Of a DNA stretch of 64,000 bases, positions 40,724 through 48,744 are shown one piece after another. Position 1 is the first letter of the stretch. The number at the start of each line of letters is the position of its first letter. Location of the stretch: the NCBI RefSeq assembly GCF_027912515.1, contig NZ_CP115464.1, positions 3,821,501 to 3,885,500 of the forward strand, given 5' to 3'. The notes below the pieces were generated by a model. That model did not search any database. It was not told the DNA's origin and saw nothing but the letters and a program-made list of their open reading frames with translations. This DNA is from Brevundimonas sp. NIBR10 (GTDB lineage Bacteria; Pseudomonadota; Alphaproteobacteria; Caulobacterales; Caulobacteraceae). Both the position numbers and the translations under genes were made by a program.

Positions 40724-40852
40724 GGATGGGAGCCTTTGAACTGTGGGGGGGATTTCGGTCGCGTCCCTTGCCACTGTGGGAGGCCGCTGTCAAAAGCCCA
40801 GTTCCTCGGCGGCCCCGTTCGTCATGCCCCCAAAGCCCGACGGAGCAGCGCG

Positions 40853-42175
40853 TTGACCTCCGCTTCCCTTCTGACCGCCCGCCCCGCAGCCGCCCTGAAG
40901 GGCTCCGTGCGCGCGCCCGGTGACAAGTCGATCTCTCACCGGTCGATGATCCTGGGCGCGATGGCGAGCGGCGTCACCGAGATCGAGGGCCTGCTGGAGG
41001 GGGACGATATCCTGGCCACGGCCCGCGCGGCCGAAGCTTTCGGCGCAACGGTCGAGCGGCTGGGCGAAGGGCGGTGGCGCGTGACCGGACAGGGCGGCTT
41101 GCAGACCCCGTCCGGCGTCATCGACTGCGGCAACGCCGGCACAGGGGTGCGGCTGCTGATGGGTGCGGCGGCGGGCTATTCGATCACCACCACCTTCGAC
41201 GGCGACGCGTCCCTGCGCAAACGGCCGATGAAGCGGGTCACGGGACCGCTGGCGTCGATGGGCGCGCGCTTCGCCTGGAACGCCGACGAGGACCGGTTGC
41301 CCGTGACGGTGACGGGCGGGACCCTCACTGCGATCGACTTCGTCCAGTCCGTGGCCTCGGCCCAGGTCAAGTCGGCGATCCTGCTGGCCGGGCTGAACGC
41401 GATGGGCGTGACCACCGTCACCGAGCCCGAGAAGTCGCGCGACCACACCGAGCGTATGCTGCGGGCCTTTGGCGCGACCGTCGATGTCGAGGAAGACGGC
41501 AAGGGCTGGGTCGTTCGGCTCACCGGAGGCCAGGCCCTGACCGGGACCACCGTATCCGTGCCGGGTGACCCCTCGTCGGCAGCCTTTCCGCTGGCGGCGG
41601 GACTGATCGTGCCGGGCTCTGAAGTGACGGTGGAGGGGGTCATGCTGAACCCGCTGCGTACTGGCCTGTTCGACACCTGGATCGAGATGGGCGCCGACCT
41701 GACCATCACAAACCGCCGCGTCTCGGGTGGCGAGGACGTCGGCGACATCACCGCCCGCCACTCGGCGCTGAAGGGCGTGGTCGTGCCGGAGGCGCGCGCC
41801 GCCTCCATGATCGACGAATACCCCATCCTGGCCGCCACCGCCGCCTTCGCCGAGGGGCGGACGGTCATGCGCGGCGTGGGCGAGATGCGGGTCAAGGAAA
41901 GCGACCGCATCACCCTGATGGTCAACGGCCTGCGCGCCTGTGGCGTCGCGGTCGAGGAAGAGGCCGAGGGCTTCATCGTGACCGGCGGCCCGGTCGCGGG
42001 CGGCGCGACCGTCGCCACGGCCCACGACCACCGTATCGCCATGAGCCATCTGGTGCTTGGTCTGGCGGCTCAGGCCCCGGTCTCGGTTCTTGATCCCGAA
42101 ATGATCGCCACCAGTTTCCCGGGCTTCGTCGAGACGATGCGGGGTCTGGGCGGAGACGTGACGGAGGCCGGGTGA
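40853..42175 (+). CDS. aroA: 3-phosphoshikimate 1-carboxyvinyltransferase (EPSP synthase)
   Basis: Sixth shikimate-pathway step: transfer of the enolpyruvyl group from PEP to shikimate-3-phosphate. I start it at TTG with GGAG 7 bases upstream, giving 440 residues. The two-domain inside-out barrel shows the substrate motifs [11 protein letters not shown] near residue 22, [14 protein letters not shown] near 85, and [17 protein letters not shown] near 235. The latter resembles class II enzymes such as CP4, but the residue that is Ala in glyphosate-tolerant class II enzymes is Gly here (NAGT), so tolerance is not expected. It heads a cluster in which ridA starts 4 bases before its stop codon ends. 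Confidence 0.95.
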   Translation: MTSASLLTARPAAALKGSVRAPGDKSISHRSMILGAMASGVTEIEGLLEGDDILATARAAEAFGATVERLGEGRWRVTGQGGLQTPSGVIDCGNAGTGVRLLMGAAAGYSITTTFDGDASLRKRPMKRVTGPLASMGARFAWNADEDRLPVTVTGGTLTAIDFVQSVASAQVKSAILLAGLNAMGVTTVTEPEKSRDHTERMLRAFGATVDVEEDGKGWVVRLTGGQALTGTTVSVPGDPSSAAFPLAAGLIVPGSEVTVEGVMLNPLRTGLFDTWIEMGADLTITNRRVSGGEDVGDITARHSALKGVVVPEARAASMIDEYPILAATAAFAEGRTVMRGVGEMRVKESDRITLMVNGLRACGVAVEEEAEGFIVTGGPVAGGATVATAHDHRIAMSHLVLGLAAQAPVSVLDPEMIATSFPGFVETMRGLGGDVTEAG

Positions 42176-42558
42176 CCCGCCGCCTGATAACGTCCGGGTC
42201 CACCTTCGAGGCCGAGATCGGCTACTCGCGGGCGGTGGTGGACGGCGGCTGGGTCTTCGTGTCGGGCACGACCGGCTTCGACTATGCCGACATGACGATT
42301 TCGGACGATGTGGCGGCCCAGGCTGACCAGACGCTGAGGAACATCGGTGCGGCCCTGACCGAAGCGGGTGCGTCATTCACTGACGTCGTCCGGGTCCGCT
42401 ACATCCTGCCTGATGCGGCCGACTTTCCCGCCTGCTGGCCCGCCCTTCGCGCGGCCTTCGGTGACGTCCGCCCCGCCGCCACCATGATCCAGGCCGGCCT
42501 CGCCGACCCGCGCATGAAGATCGAGATCGAGGTCACGGCGCGGATCAGGGCGGATTGA
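42172..42558 (+). CDS. RidA-family protein (imine/enamine deaminase)
   Basis: A 128-residue member of the YjgF/YER057c/UK114 family, which hydrolyses reactive enamine and imine intermediates. Family features: the start [28 protein letters not shown], and the central [10 protein letters not shown] containing the conserved Arg that binds the substrate carboxylate; the C-terminal [23 protein letters not shown] is also typical. Its start overlaps the aroA stop (GTGA). A toxin gene follows 4 bases after its stop. Confidence 0.9.
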   Translation: MTRRLITSGSTFEAEIGYSRAVVDGGWVFVSGTTGFDYADMTISDDVAAQADQTLRNIGAALTEAGASFTDVVRVRYILPDAADFPACWPALRAAFGDVRPAATMIQAGLADPRMKIEIEVTARIRAD

Positions 42559-42562
42559 CACA

Positions 42563-42889
42563 ATGTCGCCTATAGACGACAATCGGTCTATCAACGTCGA
42601 ACTCTCACCTCGTTTTGTCGCGTGGCGAGACGGCCTGCGTGATCGGTTGGCCGTGGCGAAGATCGCCTCACGGATCTTGGGGCTCAAGCGCGGCCATTGG
42701 GGAGACGTGAAGCCGGTTGGAGGCGGTGTAAGCGAGTTGAGAATCCATTCCGGCCCCGGCTATCGCATCTACTTGACCCGTCGTGGCGCGGACTGGATCG
42801 TTTTGCTGTGCGGCGGCGACAAGGACAGTCAGGCCCGTGACATTGCAGCGGCAAAATCCATGGCCTCGGAGTTTAGAGATGCCGATTGA
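42563..42889 (+). CDS. higB: HigB/RelE-like toxin of a type II toxin-antitoxin pair
   Basis: A 108-residue protein of the TIGR02683 kind (HigB-like mRNA interferase). The core ELSPRFVAWRDGLRDRLAVAKIASRI, GHWGDVKPVGGGVSELRIHSGPGYRIYLTRRG and LCGGDKDSQARDIAAAKSMASEF is highly typical. It should cleave mRNA at the ribosome. The toxin precedes the antitoxin, which overlaps it by 11 bases. The DNA here is visibly less GC-rich and uses rarer codons than the neighbouring housekeeping genes, suggesting acquisition. It lies 4 bases after ridA and inside the aroA-cmk-rpsA cluster. Confidence 0.87.
   Translation: MSPIDDNRSINVELSPRFVAWRDGLRDRLAVAKIASRILGLKRGHWGDVKPVGGGVSELRIHSGPGYRIYLTRRGADWIVLLCGGDKDSQARDIAAAKSMASEFRDAD
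42572..42591. promoter_or_regulatory. Inverted repeat at the start of higB (possible autoregulatory operator)
   Basis: ATAGAC-GACAATCG-GTCTAT is a 6-bp dyad with an 8-base spacer, lying in codons 4-10 of higB, in the N-terminal extension before the conserved toxin fold. Antitoxins of this type bind such palindromes near their promoters. Confidence 0.4.
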
Positions 42890-43187
42890 AACCATCCCTT
42901 TCGACGCCGCCGACTGGCTCGAGACGCCAGAAATGGTTGAGGCGTTTCTGATCGAGTCATTTGAAAGCGCTTTTGAGCTCGATGACCCCGGCATGATTTC
43001 CGAGGCCCTCGGCGTCGTCGCCCGCGCCAGGGGCATGACCAGGATGGCCGAGGATGCGAACCTGTCCCGTACGGCCCTTTATCGCGCGCTCAGCGATCAG
43101 GGACGGCCCGAACTGGCGACCATCTTCAAGGTGATGCAGGCCCTGGGTCTGCGACTCGCCCCCGTGCGGGTGGACACCGCCGCCTGA
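42879..43187 (+). CDS. higA: HigA-like antitoxin with XRE-type DNA-binding domain
   Basis: A 102-residue antidote of the TIGR02684 kind. The helix-turn-helix spans about residues 47-95 (ALGVVARARGMTRMAEDANLSRTALYRALSDQG, in part; then RPELATIFKVMQALGLRL). The N-terminal DAADWLETPEMVEAFLIESFES region is the likely toxin-binding part. I start it at the ATG at 42879 (GGAG 7 bases upstream), which overlaps higB by 11 bases. Its stop TGA shares one base with the cmk start codon. It probably neutralises HigB and represses the operon. Confidence 0.87.
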   Translation: MPIETIPFDAADWLETPEMVEAFLIESFESAFELDDPGMISEALGVVARARGMTRMAEDANLSRTALYRALSDQGRPELATIFKVMQALGLRLAPVRVDTAA

Positions 43188-43831
43188 TGGATTTCGTGAT
43201 CGCTGTCGATGGACCCGCCGCGTCGGGCAAGGGGACCGTCGCCGCGCGACTGGCGCGGACCTATGAGCTACCGTTCCTGGATACGGGCCTGCTGTACCGT
43301 GCCGTCGGCATGGGGGTGCTCGATGCCCATGGCGACCTTGACGACCCGAACGCGGCCGAAGGCGTGGCGCGAGCGCTGGACGCGGCAGGTCTTTCGGACG
43401 ACGCCCGCCTGACCACCGGCGAGGCCGGCGAGGCAGCCAGCCGGATCGCAGGCTATCCGGGTGTCCGCGCGGCCCTGCTGGACCTGCAACAGGCCTTTGC
43501 CCATCAGCCGGGCGGCGCGGTCCTGGACGGCCGCGACATCGGCACGGTGATCGCGCCGGCTGCTCCGGCCAAACTGTTCGTCACCGCGACACCCGAGACC
43601 CGCGCCACCCGTCGCTGGAAACAGCTGACGGCCAAGGGCGACGACATCTCCTATGAGGCGATGCTGGCCGATATCCTCAAGCGCGACGAGCGGGACGCCG
43701 GGCGGGGCGCGGCCCCCATGGTCCAGGCCGATGACGCGGTCTTGCTGGACACGACCGATATGGATATAGAGGCCGCCTTCGATGCGGCCCGCCGTATCGT
43801 CGAGGCGGCGCGCGTCCGACACGGCTTCTAG
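43187..43831 (+). CDS. cmk: Cytidylate kinase
   Basis: A 214-residue CMP/dCMP kinase. The P-loop GPAASGKGTVAARLA is at residues 9-23, followed by LPFLDTGLLYRAVG and the GRDIGTVIAPAAPAKLFVTA nucleotide-binding segment; the lid region RDERDAGRGAAPM and the C-terminal VLLDTTDMDIE are typical. The ATG overlaps the antitoxin stop codon by one base (TGATG), so its translation may depend on that of the antitoxin. In related genomes it commonly sits between aroA and rpsA. Confidence 0.95.
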   Translation: MDFVIAVDGPAASGKGTVAARLARTYELPFLDTGLLYRAVGMGVLDAHGDLDDPNAAEGVARALDAAGLSDDARLTTGEAGEAASRIAGYPGVRAALLDLQQAFAHQPGGAVLDGRDIGTVIAPAAPAKLFVTATPETRATRRWKQLTAKGDDISYEAMLADILKRDERDAGRGAAPMVQADDAVLLDTTDMDIEAAFDAARRIVEAARVRHGF

Positions 43832-43998
43832 GCCCGTCAGGCAAATCCAACGCTCCCATCCTCGGCTTCCGCGGGCGTTCTGCTTCATCTGTTTCGGGTG
43901 AGACTCGCGTCGATGCGACTTGATTTCCAACTTCTCCTTTACCTCGCGCGGGGCCATCCGGTCACGCGCCATAGCCCTTTCGGAAACGCCACAGCTTC

Positions 43999-45702
43999 AT
44001 GTCTGATACCCTCAACCCCACCCGCGACGATTTCTCGGCGCTGCTTGACGAACAACTGCAAGGCCGCGATCTCGGCGAAGGCCAGGTCGTTCACGGCCGC
44101 GTCGTCGGCATCGAAAAAGACATCATCATCATCGACGTCGGTCTGAAGACCGAAGGCCGTATCCCGGCCCGCGAGTTCGGCATCGGCGAAGGCTCGGTGA
44201 TCCCCAAGGTCGGCGACGACGTTGAAGTCTATCTCGAGCGCGTCGAGAACGCCCTGGGTGAGGCCGTCATCAGCCGCGACAAGGCCCGTCGCGAAGAAGC
44301 CTGGACCCGTCTGGAAGTCGTGTTCGCCGAGGGCGTGCCGGTCAACGGTGCCATCGTCGGTCGCGTCAAGGGCGGCTTCACCGTCGACCTGGGCGGTGCC
44401 TCGGCCTTCCTGCCGGGTTCGCAAGTGGACATCCGCCCCGTGCGCGACGTCGGCCCGCTGATGGGCAAGGAACAGCCGTTCCAGATCCTGAAGATGGACC
44501 GCCCGCGCGGCAACATCGTCGTCTCGCGTCGCGCGATCCTGGAAGAAGCCCGCGCCGAACAGCGCACGGAGCTGGTCGGCCAGCTGCAAGAGGGTGAAGT
44601 CCGCGACGGCGTCGTCAAGAACATCACCGACTACGGCGCGTTCGTGGACCTGGGCGGCATCGACGGCCTGCTGCACGTCACCGACATGAGCTGGAAGCGC
44701 GTCTCGCACCCCTCGCAGGTGCTGGCCGTCGGCGACACCGTCAAGGTCCAGATCGTCAAGATCAACCCCGACACCCAGCGCATCAGCCTCGGCATGAAGC
44801 AGCTGCAGTCCGATCCGTGGGACGGCGTCGAAGCCAAATATCCCCCCGGTGCCAAATACACGGGCCGCATCACCAACATCACCGACTACGGCGCATTCGT
44901 TGAGCTGGAAGCCGGCGTTGAAGGCCTGGTGCACGTCTCGGAAATGTCCTGGACCAAGAAGAACGTCCACCCGGGCAAGATCGTCTCGACCTCGCAGGAA
45001 GTCGACGTCGTGGTTCTGGATGTCGACGCCTCCAAGCGCCGCATCTCGCTGGGCCTCAAGCAGGCCCAGGACAACCCGTGGGATGCGTTCGTCGCCGCCA
45101 ACCCGATCGGCTCGACCGTCGAGGGCGAAGTCAAGAACGCCACCGAGTTCGGCCTGTTCATCGGCCTGGACAACGACATCGACGGCATGGTCCACCTGTC
45201 CGACCTGGACTGGAACGTCTCCGGCGAAGAAGCCATCCAGCGTTACCGCAAGGGCGAGATGGTCAAGGCCAAGGTCCTGGACGTCGACGTCGAGAAGGAA
45301 CGCGTCTCGCTCGGCATCAAGCAGCTGGGCGGCGATCCGATCGCCGAGGGCGACACCTATCGCAAGGGCCAGACGGTCACCGTGACCGTCACCTCGATCG
45401 AGTCGGGCGGCATCGAAGTCAAGTTCGGCGAGGATGACGCGCCGGTCACCAGCTTCGTGCGCAAGTCGGACCTGAGCCGCGACCGCAACGAGCAGCGCAC
45501 CGAGCGTTTCGCCGTCGGCGACCGCGTCGATGCCCAGATCACCGCCGTGGACAAGGCCTCGCGCCGCATCTCGGTGTCGATCAAGGCGCTGGAAATGAAG
45601 GACGAGGCCGAGGCCATCGAACAGTTCGGATCGTCCGATTCGGGCGCTTCGCTGGGCGACATCCTGGGCGCCGCCCTGCGCGAGAAAGCCAAGCAGGACT
45701 GA
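43999..45702 (+). CDS. rpsA: 30S ribosomal protein S1
   Basis: A 567-residue S1 with six S1/OB-fold domains visible as repeated motifs (for example GVVKNITDYGAFVDLGGIDGLLHVTDMSW and GRITNITDYGAFVELEAGVEGLVHVSEMSW, in part) separated by RISLGMKQL-type linkers. It anchors mRNA on the ribosome, especially mRNAs without a strong Shine-Dalgarno sequence. Its own ATG lacks a purine-rich site (CGCCACAGCTTC precedes it), consistent with known S1 autoregulation. The 167-bp gap after cmk is pyrimidine-rich and may hold its promoter. A strong terminator follows. Confidence 0.97.
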   Translation: MSDTLNPTRDDFSALLDEQLQGRDLGEGQVVHGRVVGIEKDIIIIDVGLKTEGRIPAREFGIGEGSVIPKVGDDVEVYLERVENALGEAVISRDKARREEAWTRLEVVFAEGVPVNGAIVGRVKGGFTVDLGGASAFLPGSQVDIRPVRDVGPLMGKEQPFQILKMDRPRGNIVVSRRAILEEARAEQRTELVGQLQEGEVRDGVVKNITDYGAFVDLGGIDGLLHVTDMSWKRVSHPSQVLAVGDTVKVQIVKINPDTQRISLGMKQLQSDPWDGVEAKYPPGAKYTGRITNITDYGAFVELEAGVEGLVHVSEMSWTKKNVHPGKIVSTSQEVDVVVLDVDASKRRISLGLKQAQDNPWDAFVAANPIGSTVEGEVKNATEFGLFIGLDNDIDGMVHLSDLDWNVSGEEAIQRYRKGEMVKAKVLDVDVEKERVSLGIKQLGGDPIAEGDTYRKGQTVTVTVTSIESGGIEVKFGEDDAPVTSFVRKSDLSRDRNEQRTERFAVGDRVDAQITAVDKASRRISVSIKALEMKDEAEAIEQFGSSDSGASLGDILGAALREKAKQD

Positions 45703-45773
45703 ATTGTCGTAGAGCCTACGTTCGGCTCGCGGAGCCTCACGACTTGAGGCTCGCTACGATGAGATGAGACAGA

Positions 45774-45808
45774 GGGCGGCCGGAGCGATCCGGCCGCCCT
45801 TTTTCTTT
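45774..45808 (+). terminator. Rho-independent terminator after rpsA
   Basis: GGGCGGCCGGA-GCGA-TCCGGCCGCCC (45774-45799) is a perfect 11-bp stem followed by TTTTTCTTT, 71 bases past the rpsA stop codon. Confidence 0.92.
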
Positions 45809-45979
45809 GCCGCCGAAAAATTTCCACTGTGTACGGTGGGTGACATTCACCATCTTTGGAACCTTATGTGACCTTTCCGGGCTTTTTCGCGCGCCCGGCG
45901 AAGGTTAGGGTGTTTTCGTGGGCGCAGGGGACGGCGACCACACACGCTCCTGGAGGGCTGGCAAGGTGAGGTCCTGCGC

Positions 45980-46270
45980 ATGATCAAGTCAGAGTTGATC
46001 GAAAAGCTGGCGGCTGAGAATACGCACCTGACCCATGCCGAGGTCGAGCGCGTGGTCAATATCGTGCTGGGCCGGATGACCGACGCCATGTCCGAAGGCG
46101 GACGGGTTGAGCTGCGCGGCTTCGGTGCCTTTTCCGTGCGCTCGCGTCCGGCGCGTGCCGGGCGTAACCCCCGCACCGGCGAGACGGTCGATGTCCCGGC
46201 CAAGTCCGTGCCCTTCTTCAAGAGCGGCAAGGAGCTGCGCGAGCGGCTGAACGCCTCGGGCGACGCCTGA
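45980..46270 (+). CDS. ihfB: Integration host factor subunit beta
   Basis: A 96-residue HU/IHF DNA-bending protein. Typical start [17 protein letters not shown], and the DNA-intercalating arm [21 protein letters not shown] containing the conserved RNPxT. The [14 protein letters not shown] helix and [15 protein letters not shown] are IHF-beta-like rather than HU. It pairs with IHF-alpha encoded elsewhere. The ATG has GAGG 8 bases upstream. It follows the rpsA terminator, as in many proteobacteria. Confidence 0.95.
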   Translation: MIKSELIEKLAAENTHLTHAEVERVVNIVLGRMTDAMSEGGRVELRGFGAFSVRSRPARAGRNPRTGETVDVPAKSVPFFKSGKELRERLNASGDA

Positions 46271-46355
46271 TTGCAGGGACGGCCCAGGTCTTTGGGTTGA
46301 ACGGCAGGGCGAACTGGCTTTCAGTGAGCCCATCACTCACCCAAGGGCATAGAGA

Positions 46356-46775
46356 ATGAGCCTCGTCTCCGAGTTTCGCGAGTTCGCGATCAAGGGCAAT
46401 GTCGTCGATCTGGCCGTCGGGGTCATCATCGGCGCGGCGTTCAACGGCATCGTCAAGAGCTTGGTCGATCAGGTCGTCATGCCGCCGATCGGCCTGCTGA
46501 CCGGCGGCATCGACTTCTCCAAGCTGGAATGGGTGCTGCGGCCCGAGAACGGGGCGACCGAGGAGATCGAGAAGGTCTCGGTCATGTACGGTGCCTTCCT
46601 GAACACGGTGATCCAGTTCGCCATCGTCGCCTTCGTGGTCTTCATGATCGTCAAGGGCATCAACAAGCTGCGTCGCCAGGAGGCCGAGGCCCCCGCCGCC
46701 CCGGCCGCGCCCACGGCGACCGAGGCCCTGCTGATGGAAATCCGGGACGAGCTGAAGGCCCGGCCTCAGGTCTGA
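46356..46775 (+). CDS. mscL: Large-conductance mechanosensitive channel
   Basis: A 139-residue channel that opens under membrane tension to release solutes during hypo-osmotic shock. The start SLVSEFREFAIKGNVVDLAVGVIIGAAFN holds the amphipathic S1 and the pore-lining TM1 (glycine/alanine-rich). TM2 is TVIQFAIVAFVVFMIVKGIN, followed by the cytoplasmic charged helix. Its end overlaps the converging acetyltransferase gene by 10 bases. Confidence 0.96.
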   Translation: MSLVSEFREFAIKGNVVDLAVGVIIGAAFNGIVKSLVDQVVMPPIGLLTGGIDFSKLEWVLRPENGATEEIEKVSVMYGAFLNTVIQFAIVAFVVFMIVKGINKLRRQEAEAPAAPAAPTATEALLMEIRDELKARPQV

Positions 46776-47899
46776 CGGACAGGGACTGGCGTCCGTTCGC
46801 CGCGCTTTTTCCGCACCGGCACGGGTCGCTGGCAGAAGGCGTGGTCGGCGTCGAACGGCGTCGGCGACCAGGCGTGATGGTCGGGTCCGCCCGCGTTGAA
46901 CCGCACATGGCTGTGACCCCAGCCGCCTTCGCGCCGCGCGCCGGTCGCCCAGGGCCCCAGACGGCGCAACAGGTCCTCGCCCAGAACCTGTAGCCTGACC
47001 TTGGCGGCACCCAGGGCCCGGCCCTCGGCCATCAGGGCCTGCATCAGGGCGGGAATCGCCTTGGCGTCGCCTTCCAGGGCGACGAGGTCCAGGATTTCCA
47101 GGATTGCAGGCTCGATCGGATTGGCCTTGGCCATCAGGGCCATCGCATAGCCGGTGATGACGCCGTCGCGCCGGAAGGCGACCATCACCGGCGGGGTCTT
47201 CTGATCCGGATCGGCCATGCGCCAGCGCAGGATCTCGGGGCTGCGGTCGGCGATCAGCCGGCCCTCGGCCCTCAACGCCTCCCAGAAGGCCGCATAGTCG
47301 GAGCGGTCACCGAGATCGGTGACCGGCGAGACCTGCGACGGCAGGCGGGGCGTGCGCGGCGAGCCCAGGCGGCGGTGCATGAACCGCTCACGATAGGGGT
47401 CGGTCAGGTGTGGCGCGCGCTTGACCGCCTCGCGCAGGATACGTCCGTGCAGACAGTCGATCGGATCGATGATCCAGGACAGTTTCAGGTCATGGGTGCG
47501 CGGCGGCCAGGCGACCATGTCGTGGCGGCCATAGAGGGGTGCCGAACGGCTGTTGGCGTTGAAGGTGTAGGCGGCGAAGACGTGGGGCTGTCGATTGAAC
47601 ACCTTCAGCAGGTGACGGCTGGCCCCGCGCGCGCTGGGCGGCACGATGATCGAAAAGCCGGTCGCGCCGTGGAACAGGACGTCATCCTTCCAGAAGCGCT
47701 GGATCAGATTGCCGACGAAGGCCACCGGCGCATTCGCCGCATCCGTCACGACCCACCCCGTCGGGGCATCGATATCGGCGCGGGCCGGGTTGGCGTCGAG
47801 CCAGGCCCAGCCGGCCTTTGAACGCTCCGGCCACCAGACGGACCGGTGCAGGGCGTTGACGGCGTCGATGTCGGCGGGGGCGAAGGGTCGGGTCGTCAT
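46766..47899 (-). CDS. GNAT-like acyltransferase, function unknown
   Basis: A 377-residue cytosolic protein. The N-terminal MTTRPFAPADIDAVNALHRSVWWPERS and the segment GATGFSIIVPPSARGASRHLLKVF resemble the first strands and the acetyl-CoA-binding loop of a GNAT fold. The second half (about 205-330; GVITGYAMALMAKANPIEPAILEILDLVALEGD in part) looks like a second GNAT-like domain. The substrate is unknown. Transcribed alone, towards mscL, and divergent from the imuA operon. Confidence 0.6.
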   Translation of the reverse strand: MTTRPFAPADIDAVNALHRSVWWPERSKAGWAWLDANPARADIDAPTGWVVTDAANAPVAFVGNLIQRFWKDDVLFHGATGFSIIVPPSARGASRHLLKVFNRQPHVFAAYTFNANSRSAPLYGRHDMVAWPPRTHDLKLSWIIDPIDCLHGRILREAVKRAPHLTDPYRERFMHRRLGSPRTPRLPSQVSPVTDLGDRSDYAAFWEALRAEGRLIADRSPEILRWRMADPDQKTPPVMVAFRRDGVITGYAMALMAKANPIEPAILEILDLVALEGDAKAIPALMQALMAEGRALGAAKVRLQVLGEDLLRRLGPWATGARREGGWGHSHVRFNAGGPDHHAWSPTPFDADHAFCQRPVPVRKKRGERTPVPVRQT

Positions 47900-48028
47900 G
47901 GGGGATCCATTTCCTGTCCTGGGACAGGGCGGGGGTTCAGGCGGGTGTCACTGCATCGATCGGACCAGAACATCGCGACACGTAAAGGTTGAATTCTGAT
48001 TTCCGGCAGGAAGCGGAGCGATTCAGGT

Positions 48029-48061
48029 TTGACTCTGCGGCGACCGGAACAAATAATGAAC
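48029..48061 (+). promoter_or_regulatory. SOS promoter of imuA-imuB-dnaE2 with LexA box
   Basis: TTGACT (48029-48034) and AATAAT (48052-48057) are 17 bases apart. The LexA box GAAC-AAATAAT-GAAC (48047-48061) overlaps the -10 element, so LexA would block RNA polymerase directly. It lies 17 bases before the imuA ATG. The pattern GTTC-N7-GTTC is the established alphaproteobacterial LexA site and imu operons are classic targets. Confidence 0.9.
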
Positions 48062-48078
48062 ATTCAGGTTTCGAGCCC

Positions 48079-48744
48079 ATGATGACCGTTCCGTCCCTCG
48101 CCCCGGATGTCGCCTGCCCGCCCCATTGCGAGGGACTGGAAGAGGTGTGCGCGGCGGGCGTGCGGGACATGGCGGGGGCCCTGGCCTTTGCCCTGGTGCG
48201 ATTGCCGCACGCGGATCGAAGGCCTGTCTTGATGGCGCTGGGGCGGACGTGGCGGAGCGAGCATGGCCGGCCTTACGGGCCCGGATTGTCGAGCGTCGGG
48301 ACAGGCAACAGGGCGTCCGGCCTGATCGTCGCCCATGTCGCCGGCGAGGCCGAGGGGCTGTGGGTCATGGAACAGGCACTGCGATCGGGTGCGGTCTCGG
48401 CCGTCCTGGCCACAGTGGAAGACGCGACCCTGGCCCAGACGCGGCGGCTGGAGTTCGCGGCCCGCGACGGGGCCTCGGCCGGTATCCTGCTGCGGCGGAC
48501 GCAAGGGGGATTGAGCGCGGCCCGGCGGCGGTGGCGGATCACAACTCTGGCGAGTTTCGGGGCGACCCATGACGCCCGCGCGCCGGGCGGGTTTCGTCTC
48601 GATGCGGAACTGACCCGCAGCCGCCAGGAACGGCCGGGCGTCTGGCGACTGGAGCAGGATGATGAGACGTATCGTCTCCGTCTGGCTGATCGACTGGCCG
48701 GTGACGGTCTGGGCGAACGGGGCCGGACGGGTCTCGCCGCCTGA
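48079..48744 (+). CDS. imuA: SOS mutagenesis protein ImuA
   Basis: A 221-residue RecA-like protein without full Walker motifs that assists ImuB and DnaE2 in damage-induced mutagenesis. I start it at 48079 (MMTVPSLAPDV) because the in-frame extension upstream would place the LexA box and promoter inside the gene. Recognisable ImuA features are GALAFALVRLP, GLWVMEQALRSGAVSAVLATV and TRRLEFAARDGASAGILLR. It is the first gene of the operon; its 3' end overlaps imuB by 83 bases. Confidence 0.88.
   Translation: MMTVPSLAPDVACPPHCEGLEEVCAAGVRDMAGALAFALVRLPHADRRPVLMALGRTWRSEHGRPYGPGLSSVGTGNRASGLIVAHVAGEAEGLWVMEQALRSGAVSAVLATVEDATLAQTRRLEFAARDGASAGILLRRTQGGLSAARRRWRITTLASFGATHDARAPGGFRLDAELTRSRQERPGVWRLEQDDETYRLRLADRLAGDGLGERGRTGLAA

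Noticed and set aside
46316-46340. Short hairpin GTGAG...CTCAC before mscL as a regulatory site
   Set aside because: Only a 5-bp stem without a T-run or other context; likely chance.
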